From Nigrospora sphaerica (Eukaryota; Ascomycota; Sordariomycetes; Amphisphaeriales; Apiosporaceae): a stretch of 64,000 bases of DNA. A program made the translations under genes and the position numbers. Below are positions 1 to 9,635 of the stretch, in pieces. Position 1 is the first letter of the stretch, and each line of letters starts with the position of its first letter. The notes under the pieces were generated by a model that searched no databases, was not told the origin of the DNA, and was given only the letters and a program-made list of their open reading frames with translations. The stretch spans positions 2,666,001-2,730,000 of the forward strand of contig JAGVVL010000013.1 of assembly GCA_018287875.1 (NCBI GenBank), given 5' to 3'.

Positions 1-3000
1 CATCAGGCTCAAGGATGGTCAGCCGGCGCGGGATCCTAACGATAGTCCCCTCCTGTCACCCTTAATCAAGGCCCCTGGACGCTGCGTTGTATACCATATC
101 ATCGGGCCACGATGGACGGTACGCAGACGGCTCTTGGTCGTTTTCTTTCACATATCCCCTCGGCGCTGTCTTGTAGAGTAGTAAATCGTCCAGAATAGAC
201 GGGAACAGAGGAAGTCATTGCCCTGTGGCGGCTGCTGTATGTCTTCTCTCACACGTGTAGGGTATACGTACCTACCCAATACGCTTTCTTCTTCTTACAG
301 TGGCCTGATCAATTGGCTTATTAGGAGCATGCACACATTGTTATGAGACATCGCTGTGCCAGCCACGCTGTCCGACGTTGCAGGTTCGTCCGTTCCGCTG
401 AAAGGAGGAGCGAGGGCGATCTGCGACTCACGGGCCACTCCCGGCGTGCGTTGTCTACTCGATACGGCGCTGAGCACTCACCTTGCACCGTATGAGAGAG
501 TTCTGTCGCCCTTGGCTTCCGACCTCCATTAATCGGGCTGTGGAAGGTATGGGGAGCAACGTGTTGATCAAACTGGTACCTTGGAAGCCTCTGTAAAAAT
601 CGCCCGGTACTACTCGTAGACCCCGTACAACAGGGCCCCGGACGAGCACAAGCGACTGCGTCCCACGAGCCAGATTGGCTAGTCGGCGTCCCACAGAGAT
701 ACTCTCACTCGAATGTGATCGGGGCAGTGGCCGGCGGGCCACGTTTTGTGGCCCGTGGCAGGGCTGGGACGGGCTGTGGTTCGCAGTGGGAGAAGGCGAT
801 ACCGAAGTCGATATGCATAGTAAGATGATTGCGCACATACAACGTTGCCCACATGTTGCTCTCTGACAGGTTGAGAAATCGCCACGCCCCCGGACGGCAG
901 AGCGGGCATTGGCTGGGGCAAGGCTGAGCGCAGGAATGTGCGCCTCGTGCTGACTGACCATGGCTATTTTCGTTTCATGGTAGGCAAAAAGACAGGAATC
1001 CCGATGGAAACCCGAAAAGTGGCCCAGCTGTGTGCCAGGCGGGTCGACGGCCGATAGCCAACGCTGCTTTCGACTGGAGTGGCTACGAGTTGCCTTGCCT
1101 GCGCCAACCATACTTTTAGGCGCATGTCCGGAGTAATAGTACCGTACTGTGACAGTGTAAGACAGATCGGAATGGTAGACGTCTGATCGGGTGGTAGCCG
1201 GAAGCAGGACTTGGCTTCTCCTACACCCCCCATCCCAGGCTGCGTGCGAGGCTCAGCATCCCCAGCAGTCCAGCTCCCTTTTTCAAACCCCCACCCACCT
1301 CAACCATTTCTGCTCGACCTTGGTGGGCCTGGACTGGAAGATGACAGATGCAGGTTCGCAGGCACGCGGGCTCCTCGGGGCTGACACGGCGAAAAGGCGG
1401 TAGGCAAGCGGACGAGGCCAAACCCACGATGCCGGTAATGCATGAGGGCTGGTGGAGAGGAACGGCGAGAGAAGTGGAGTGGAAGGCGCATGGAACACCG
1501 TAGGGCGTCGGGGAAACAGGCAAGTGGAGAGAAAAGGTGGAGGGGCGATGCGCCGGCGCGAGGTTGCGAGTACGGCTGGGCGACCCGGGTGTAGCGGTCA
1601 GGCGGCCGCCAGGCCAAAGTACCGGTTCAGTAGCCAGGACGCCCGCCGTGTCGCAGCCAAGACACACATACCCGACACAGGCACCTGTGCGCGCGCGCGG
1701 TCGCTTCGGCCTCATCGCGATGGGTGAGCTGGTGCCTGGTGACTGAGTACACCGCATCTTGAGCAAGCAAGCCAGCGCCGACTCGGTATAGCTTCGTGCC
1801 GTCATGCCGCGCGGGAAAAACACCAGCCTCAGCGTCGTGGGGCGGCCGTGAAAGAAAAAAAAAAAACGAAGACGGCGAGGGCGCGCACACCTCTCCTCGG
1901 GGGGCTAACCTGCAAGCGGGATGACGCGGTAACGGACGCGGCAACGGCGTCACAGAGCAGATGTTTCCAGAAGACCCGAAGACACATTCCGGCATCGTCC
2001 GCCCCACCCAGACAGGTACCACGGACAGCCCTCGACTACTGTGTACGCTGTAAGCCGTCCGTATGTCTCAGACATGGACGCTGACTTGGGGAGAAGTGCT
2101 GAAGAAAATGGGAGACCGAAAAGACTGGCAGCACACGCTGGGGGGGAAGGCCCGGAAAGCGCGTAGGCTACGAAAGCGAGAGCAACGGGGGTTGGGCGTG
2201 AGCAGGTCCCGTCTTGCTCGGCTTGGCCTGTTTGCTTGCGCGCATGCATGCTCGCCCTGCTTTCGCCCAGCAGAAGGAGCCGGAGCAGGCACCGCTCATA
2301 AGTTACATATGTATGTACTTAACGTAACTAGTAGTTGCACAGCACCGCACGCGTGCCCGTACGTCCAGCAACTTACCTGACCAGGAGCATCCACGGCTAA
2401 CTACCTCGGTAATAGTAGGGTTTCGCTGCCCCCCCCAGAACTGCTTTAGTACCCATAGGGTGTAGTGAAGCGCCCTAGGTACACACGGGCCAGCAAATGC
2501 TGGGCGATGATGGGATGGGGGCGCAACGACAGGCGCCGCCGCCCGTCCTCGCAACGCAATACCCGGATAGGACTGAAAACGGATACCGGGAGGGTCAAGA
2601 GCTGCAGAGAAGAAAAATTTTGCAACCCTCCATAGGAAGGGTGGTTTTCCCACGTAGGCCCATGGCGTCCTGAATGCGCATTCGCCCGCCTTTGTGACCC
2701 ATCCCGCGCCGGGGTCAACGAGGTGCTGCTTCCCCTCCCATTGGCGGGTGTAGGACATGCCTATCCGGACGACAACAACTGGCTCTGTTTGCGTCCTGTG
2801 GACATGACGCGTTGACTCCCATCCTGGCCGAATGACTTACCTACCTCTTGCACGCAAGCCCGCCAGCCTACATTAGGTACATTAGATGCAGTCTACAACA
2901 AGCAGGATCAGGAGGGGAACAAGGACCCTGACGCTTATTTCGGCGCACTAGCAAACGGTCGAGCTGTCACGCTAAGAGAGCGGTTTTCTTCGCAATGCCG

Positions 3001-4300
3001 GTTTTGGGGGGGGGTCCGTTTTATAATCTAGGGGCCTTAGCTTCCCCCAACATTTATCTCTCTTAACTAATAATCAGATAATCCATGTGCTTCTCTGCGT
3101 ATTCGTACGGCTTGTGATCGGTGGCTGCACACGGGCAAAGGGGATGAAGTAAGACGGGGACACATGGAGTACCTCCATCGCAAAAGGCTCCGGGGACAGC
3201 CCCTCGCCAGGAACGCTCCATGTGGGGCCAAGAAAAAAGATAGATGTACGTACCTATATATGTAGATTGCTGGAGGAGAGCCTCCGTGCATTTGCGTAAG
3301 CGAGAAAGGGAATGCCCGACTCGGGTTCGTCGATCCGTCCACCCTCCCATTTATAATTAACCGTCCCGCCGTCCGTCTGTCACGGCCCGTCAATTGCGTT
3401 TGGCTGGCTGGCCCCCAATGGAGCTTACTGATCGAGATTTGGTGTTCCCTCCACTCCTCAGCCACAGCGGGAGAAAAGAGAGAAGAGCAGGTTGAGGTTG
3501 AGGGTTTACTGTTCAGGTACCTAATGTACGGACAAAACAGGGCCGGGCACACGAGGGCCGGCGTTGTCCGTTTCGTCTTATTAATATTACCCAATATTGT
3601 TTAGTAGTAGAAGTCTAGATGTTCTGGCCAGGGCACCCTTGGCCCTTTGATGGGGGATTTGCCTGGATTTCCCGTTTCGCAAGCGGCCAATTGAAACGGG
3701 ACTGAAGACAGGCACCAAGGCGGCAGAGCGATAGGTACCCAACGCCAACCAACAACAGCCGGCCTCCCGGCTCCCAATCCCACCTTAGCATACAACGGTA
3801 CGTACTTGGCTACTATGGGGAGGTGCGGGCAAAGTCGTACTGTGGCACGGCTTAAAGGCGCATCTCCCGTCCGTTCCTTCATGTGTGAATTCGGCCATGC
3901 GGTACATGGCCCAGAAGAACGGAGGCCTATTAGTAATGTTCCTAATACAGGGTCATGTTTTGCACGTGCTGGAATGGGTGATGACGGCTGTCTGGCTGTC
4001 TGGCTGTCTGTGTCTGTCCGTCTGCCCGTCTGTCCGTCTGCCCGCCACGTCCGTCCTCGTACCTCCGTACCGTGGGACAAAAAGTGACCAGCAGCAGTGC
4101 CAGCCTAGTAGTTCGTTGTACATTGCCTGCCTCGGCGCAGGCGGCCTAAAACCTCGTACTGCCTACATCATTCATTCCCACCCCGACGCTTTCGCCCTCG
4201 ACCTGTCTCTCGTGCCCAATAATTCTGCACTTCTGCCTTTTTTCTCTCTCTCTATCTTCTCTTCTGGGGGTTCGTAGCTGACCGGCCGCTCCCCTCCGCT
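1..4300. other. long non-coding stretch at window start
   Basis: I see no supportable gene here. The open frames on both strands are short, overlap one another, lack the G/C-ending codon bias of the real genes in the window, and carry no motif I recognise. Visible features are a G9 run near 3006-3014, several TAGGTA/TACCTA-type motifs, and a CTGT-rich simple repeat towards the right end. A gene lying mostly outside the left edge cannot be excluded. Confidence 0.55.
3987..4046. repeat. CTGT/CCGT imperfect simple repeat
   Basis: About 60 bases of degenerate CTGTCTG/CTGTCCG/CTGCCCG units, roughly 1.3 kb upstream of the VAC7 start codon. It looks like an old microsatellite. Confidence 0.7.
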
Positions 4301-5382
4301 CCGCATTCATACATCATCTGGTTTTTGCTCTGGTTACGGGCCGTCTAGTCTTCCCGCACGGGATTCGCTCGTCCTTGGGGTCGACGTGCATCGTAGAAAG
4401 GCTGCTTAACTCAACAACACACCTGCACCTACGGAGTACAACCTGCAAAACGACATCCTACGTCCCCCCTCGTCCACCCAACCTGCAAACCGACCTACTT
4501 TCGTATCTCTCTTGCGTACAATTGCATACACACTTCATACGTGCCATACTTTTCGTTGTCGCCTCTCTACGTAGTGGAATCTGCTGCGACCTGCTCTTTC
4601 TCCATTGCGCCGTCGTCGGGCGCTGTCTGGGCTTTTTCCCTCTTCCACGAATTCCCTCCCTCGCCCATTTTGATGATACCTGCATCTTCTGCTGGTTGTA
4701 CCGACTCACGCCCGCCGGTTCCAACACGCACTGCCAATCCCAGCAGCGGCCTGCAGCAGCGCGCCTAATAAACAGCCTAGCACTGCACTCCTCCCTGCAC
4801 TGCACAGCACAGCACAGCGCTGCACTCGCGACTCGGAAATCCACCACTCTCCACATTTCGTCATTGCGTCAACCACACGACGACAGGTTTTCAGCATACT
4901 GCATACCACTACTGTACGGTACCCTCTGCGTACCCTCTCTCCGTCGCTCGTCTCTGCCTATCTGCCCTGTCCGACAGGCCTGCCACCACCGACAACCCCG
5001 CAAGCAGACCCGGACCCAAGGCCCAGGCCCGCTCTCCAGCCCACGACGCGCACCCAACTTGTTGACTAACCTTCGTCTGCTTCGCGGGAGACACCATCGA
5101 ACCACCCGCCGCCGACAAATCATCGTCAGCCATCTGGACCCAGGGCTTCACTTTCGCCTAGGGGTCTGTGGGGGAAGCCCGCCCGAGGGAGAGTCACACT
5201 TTGCTGTCGCGGCATTCGACCCTCCCGTCACAGGATCGCACACGATATCCCACAACCTCCCAAAGCCACCATGATCAGCACGCCTCGACCCATGAGCATC
5301 CCATCACCGAGCTAAAGCAACTTTGCAAGTCGTGGCATAAGCTCGAGAGCCGCTTTCCATAATACGCCCGGCACCCGCCAGC
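4301..5382 (+). promoter_or_regulatory. promoter and pyrimidine-rich leader of VAC7
   Basis: This kilobase is rich in C and T on the plus strand, typical of fungal promoters and 5' leaders. It contains short direct repeats around 4790-4830 (CTGCACT and GCACA units). A roughly 300-codon frame without stops crosses it (4375-5274), but it has no ATG start and reads as low-complexity, so I treat it as a by-product of the C-rich composition. The transcription start cannot be fixed from sequence alone. Confidence 0.5.
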
Positions 5383-8187
5383 ATGGAGACGTCGGAAACC
5401 CAACCCAACAGTGCCAGCACGGCCGGCCTGGAAGCCAGCCTGTCGAGCCTGAACTCCAACGAGCACGACGCCAGTGCTGACACCCAGCCCTCCAAGTGGA
5501 CTGGCTCATCCACCAACACCTCCTTCACAGCCTCCCCACTGGCATCCAGGGACCCGTCGCCGGCAAGACCCTTGGCCAAGACCACCGCAGGCAGGACCAG
5601 CCGCCCGTCTGCCGGCACCCTCTCACGAACCAGCAGTGTACACGACCCGAGTCCAACTCGGACAAAGTCGTCCACCGTCCGCTCGTCCACCTCCCGGCCC
5701 CAACTAACGGCTTCCACCACACCCGTGCTTCCACCTAGTTCGGACCCGTCGCAGGGGGCACCGCAGCCTCGAAAACCCGCAGCCGACTCCTCCAGCACTT
5801 CGCCTCGGTGGCCCATCTCCCCACGCCTCAAGTCGCCGCCGCCGCTGCCCTCGCTCATCAAGCCTGCCTTGCCTCCGCCTCAGCTGCTACGCAAGCATGA
5901 GCCCGAAACACCCGTGATTAACATTCAGCGGTCGTCCCCCTCACTCCGCCCCCGCTCGTCGGAGCCCTCGTCACAGGCCCCGTCAGACACGGACGGCGAG
6001 GAGTATGCCCAGCTGCCCTCGGGCATGAGAACCCCAGCGCCTGGCCCCAGCGTGATATCGTCCTCGCTCGAGACTGTACAGGAGGTCAGCCAGCCCAACA
6101 CACCCGGCACTGACCTGGACATGGCCATCGAGAGGCTTTCGCAGGCCTCGAGCGCCAACGAGGCCGCCTCCAAGTCCGACCTCACCGTCCACAAGAAGAA
6201 TGGGGGAAACAGTGAAAGCGGCAGTGACAGCGGCAGCGTGAAGCTGAACCCGCGGAGATCCAGCTCTGTCGCACCCGCGCCGTCGCTCCACAGCCGCCAA
6301 TCGAGTACAGCCTTGAAGTTTAACAAGGGCCACACAACCGGCGAAACGTCGTCGAAACACATCACGGTAGAGGAGGAGGAGGTGGACTCTATTCCTCGCG
6401 TCTCCTTGGGCCTGAACCCAGCCGGACCGAGTGTCAACGCAAGTCTGAAGACGAAACAGAGCTCCGAGACCATCCGACCCAAGAAGGAGAAAAAGAAGAC
6501 GAGCCGAAAGCAGCCTTCTACTGGCACTGGTGAGCCACCTTGTTTACTTTCTACAAACAAACCAAGACCGCCCAAGCTTCGCCATTGTCAATCGATAAGA
6601 TCAGTATACTCTGCATCGAATCGTTCACAGGGGCGGCTGAGCGGCCAAGGGACGTACATGGAAGAAGTTGGCATGACGAGTCCTCAGCATGCTTTCGGAC
6701 TGCCAAAACGTTCTCCCAGCGTTACCGTTCACATGACCAATCTACTAACAGGCGGCCTGCGCACAGCGTCGTCCAAAGCAGATATCTTCGAAGCCAAGGT
6801 CGCCAGCGCAGTGGAGGAGGCTGACTCGTCCGACTCGGACGAGACCTTTGTCTACGACTCGAACCCGCCGGATGTTAGCGACAGGCCGCGGCGCTACCAC
6901 TCCCGGACACCGAGCGCCACGTCGATGATTAGCCAGCTGGACCGGAACGGGCTGCGGTCTCTACACGGCCTCATGGACAGCAGCAGTGCCGGCCCGAACC
7001 CTGCTGTCAAGAGGAGCATGAAGTTTGCGAACACGTATACCAGCAACGGCGTCGATACGTTCAGCGTCGACGAGGATGGCAAGGGCACGGGGCGCAGCAA
7101 CGCCAGCTCGGCGCGGGGTACCGGACGCCACCACCTTGCTGGCCGCTGGAGCCGCAACGCTGGAGGAGGCAGTCATCTGTCACTCTTCGACAACGAGTCG
7201 CCTTTCCCCGGCGCGGCGAGACCCAAGTTCCCTGGCAGCGCCTCGAGACCCTCGTCGAACCCCCCCAGCCCTCGGTTCCCCCCGGCCCCCAGGTCTGTTC
7301 CCACCAATGGCAACGGAAAACGCCAGATGGCCATGGTGGGCCGTTACGATCTCGACGACACGACTACCGGCGCCGACGATGAACGCACGCCGTTACTTAC
7401 CGTCAACCCAAACAGGTCGATAAGGTCTACCCGAAGCCGACGGACTCGAGAGTCACGCGATTTAGAGGCGTCCCGCGCGTACCGCCCCCGGCCATCGTTC
7501 CTAAACCGCTTTGCCAGTTGCCTGGTTCTCACGGTGATGCTCCTTCTGGTCATCACTGGGGCCATTGGCTTCATGTTTGCCACGTCGCAGCCTCTGACCC
7601 ACATGGAACTCGTCAAGATTTCCAATGTCTTGGCCAGTGAGCAGGAGCTCATGATGGACATAACCGTCAGGGCCCACAACCCCAACATCGTGGTGGTCTC
7701 GGTAGACGCGGCTGATCTCGAGATTTTCGCCAAGTCGCCCCACGCTGGTACCGATTCGGAATGGTGGCGACATCCGGGCGGCGATGAATTCAAGATCCTC
7801 GACGATCCGCCCAACGACCCGCCGCCGGACATGGACAAGCCGAGCAACCACTCAGCGCCTAACATGCGGTTGGGCAACGTCGTTAATATAGACAGTCCTC
7901 TGAATTTCGAGGGCTCCTTTTTCCGGGCCGGCGATTCGATGGCCTCTGCCGAGCTGCGCCTTGCCCGTCCCGGCAACGATACGGATGGAGGCTCGGAGCG
8001 ATGGGAGCGCATTATCGGGGACGAGTTCACCCTCATTGTCAAGGGCGTGCTGAAGTATACCCTGCCCCTCAGCCAGCGCGTTAGAAGTGCGACGGTGACG
8101 GCCCAGACCCGAGTCAGGCCCAATTCGGCCAACGACCCGAGCATCCACCCTCCCAACGGGACGAATACTGAGATCGGCATCTCTTAG
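5383..8187 (+). CDS. VAC7: Vac7-like vacuolar membrane regulator of PI(3,5)P2 synthesis
   Basis: In yeast Vac7 activates the Fab1 lipid kinase complex on the vacuole membrane, raising PI(3,5)P2. What is seen: a long Ser/Pro-rich, presumably disordered N-terminal half; a conserved central block (KADIFEAKVASA, then ETFVYDSNPPD); an Arg-rich stretch; one membrane segment (CLVLTVMLLLVITGAIGFMF); and a C-terminal, presumably luminal domain ending at a TAG at 8185-8187. The frame is open for 934 codons, but I infer an intron at 6530-6766 (GTGAGC donor, TACTAAC branch site at 6743-6749, CACAG acceptor) of exactly 237 nt. Removing it gives about 855 residues, joins the text before and after as STG/TASSKAD, and places the membrane segment near residues 632-652. 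The start ATG has a good context (CAGCATGG). The family is clear; the intron is an inference. Confidence 0.85.
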   Translation: METSETQPNSASTAGLEASLSSLNSNEHDASADTQPSKWTGSSTNTSFTASPLASRDPSPARPLAKTTAGRTSRPSAGTLSRTSSVHDPSPTRTKSSTVRSSTSRPQLTASTTPVLPPSSDPSQGAPQPRKPAADSSSTSPRWPISPRLKSPPPLPSLIKPALPPPQLLRKHEPETPVINIQRSSPSLRPRSSEPSSQAPSDTDGEEYAQLPSGMRTPAPGPSVISSSLETVQEVSQPNTPGTDLDMAIERLSQASSANEAASKSDLTVHKKNGGNSESGSDSGSVKLNPRRSSSVAPAPSLHSRQSSTALKFNKGHTTGETSSKHITVEEEEVDSIPRVSLGLNPAGPSVNASLKTKQSSETIRPKKEKKKTSRKQPSTGTGEPPCLLSTNKPRPPKLRHCQSIRSVYSASNRSQGRLSGQGTYMEEVGMTSPQHAFGLPKRSPSVTVHMTNLLTGGLRTASSKADIFEAKVASAVEEADSSDSDETFVYDSNPPDVSDRPRRYHSRTPSATSMISQLDRNGLRSLHGLMDSSSAGPNPAVKRSMKFANTYTSNGVDTFSVDEDGKGTGRSNASSARGTGRHHLAGRWSRNAGGGSHLSLFDNESPFPGAARPKFPGSASRPSSNPPSPRFPPAPRSVPTNGNGKRQMAMVGRYDLDDTTTGADDERTPLLTVNPNRSIRSTRSRRTRESRDLEASRAYRPRPSFLNRFASCLVLTVMLLLVITGAIGFMFATSQPLTHMELVKISNVLASEQELMMDITVRAHNPNIVVVSVDAADLEIFAKSPHAGTDSEWWRHPGGDEFKILDDPPNDPPPDMDKPSNHSAPNMRLGNVVNIDSPLNFEGSFFRAGDSMASAELRLARPGNDTDGGSERWERIIGDEFTLIVKGVLKYTLPLSQRVRSATVTAQTRVRPNSANDPSIHPPNGTNTEIGIS
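6530..6766 (+). other. putative in-frame, stop-free intron of VAC7
   Basis: Donor GTGAGC at 6530, branch site TACTAAC at 6743-6749, acceptor CACAG ending at 6766. The length is 237 nt, a multiple of three with no stop in frame, so splicing and retention both keep the reading frame. The 79 residues encoded if retained look less like the conserved VAC7 blocks on either side. An earlier acceptor at 6630 would give 101 nt and break the frame. Confidence 0.7.
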
Positions 8188-9635
8188 CCGAACATGTATG
8201 GGGTTGTGGCACGTCGCAACGCCACAGATAACTCCGTTTGTCGGGTGACACCCTCCTGTTTTCCTTGTTGCTATCTATGTATACTGAGCGAGCATGGCAT
8301 GACACGGCACGGCGTTTCATTTCACGGAGCCCTCGGCGTTGGATCACTGTCTTCAAACCCCAACGACATTGTCAGACACTCCTGCACAAAAACCTCTCAC
8401 GGGCTGCCCGCTTCTCCCGCCCGCTACGAGCCACACACTATTTGCATTTATTTTGTTTTTCCCGGAAGCGAAGCGTTCAATGGAGAACAAGCACTAAGAG
8501 CACATGGCGTCAAGAGAATGGGCAAAACCAGGCATTGGACCACACGGCCACTGGGCATTACTTCTGTTTTTATCCCCCTATATTCCCAGATGTTTGCGAG
8601 TACGCGCCACGACCACAACAGTTTTCTGTTTTTATGATGACCTAAGAAGATGGTAAGGAGAGGAAGAAGAAGGCGAAAACGCAAGCGTTGTTCTCGTCGA
8701 CTGATGACACGCTGTACGAAACACAGGCAGCATCATGCTGAGGACATAGACCGGGCATAATTGTATTGGGAGACCATGAAAGCTGGACCGTATCAACAAG
8801 AGCACATATGTACGCAGAGAGAAGCGAGCATCGGTCGACAGGCGACCGACATGATACCCCAGGAGATGGCAAGCAGGGGAGTGCGTGGTGGGAAGGATGA
8901 AGAGCTTCACGAGAAGGGGATGCAGTGAATACATCCCTCCTCCGCATGCCTAGGGCAAAACACCATGCTACCCTTGCATGGTGCGATATGGATCATCTAC
9001 AGCGAACGGCTATGCCAGCAATAATAGCATCGCACCCAAAGTCCATCCGTCCAAGTACCTACTGGGATTACTGGGGCCACATTACTGGCAAATGGCATCG
9101 TGTCGCTTGCTGCCGCCCCGAGCCTCCTGACCTGGAATCTCGCGACTTCTGCCTCATCTCGGCCGAACTAAACTGGCGCCGCTATCGGCGAGTACCAGGT
9201 GTCGAAGGCCTTGCAAATACCTCAATGCGATCCGCCTTGGGGACAGGTACAGCAAAGTATTCAGTGCTCCGGGTTCCAAGTATACTATCAAATGAACTGT
9301 GCGGTCCAACTTGAGGACTCCATACTGTTTCAAGGCTAATACAGAACTCAGAGAATACATGTTCTCTTCTCTTTTCTCTATACCCAACTACAACTAGTCC
9401 TGTCGCACGAAACGGTTAATATACTGGCTTCCTTACGGTAATTTCTAATTCACGCAGTCAGCCTATCAGTCACGCACACACTAAGCGCATGGGTGCATTG
9501 ATGTTCATACGGCAACGTTGGTTAAGGGGTGATCCATTGGCTCCCCGCAGTAGATGCCTGGTGATTCCATGGCATACTATACGGAGCAAATACAGGCCGG
9601 GAGATAAGAGTCGCTTACTCGGGGCTTCCGCTACC
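8188..9635. other. convergent intergenic region VAC7 / PRP6
   Basis: This region lies between the 3' ends of two convergent genes. I find no coding signal and no RNA gene. It should hold the 3' UTRs of both neighbours. Confidence 0.55.

Noticed and set aside
4375..5274. about 300-codon open frame in the VAC7 leader
   Set aside because: No ATG start, low-complexity Ser/Arg/His/Pro text; explained by C-rich leader composition.
6530..6630. Alternative VAC7 intron ending at TTCACAG
   Set aside because: 101 nt would shift the frame away from the conserved downstream sequence; the 237-nt version keeps it and has a better branch site.
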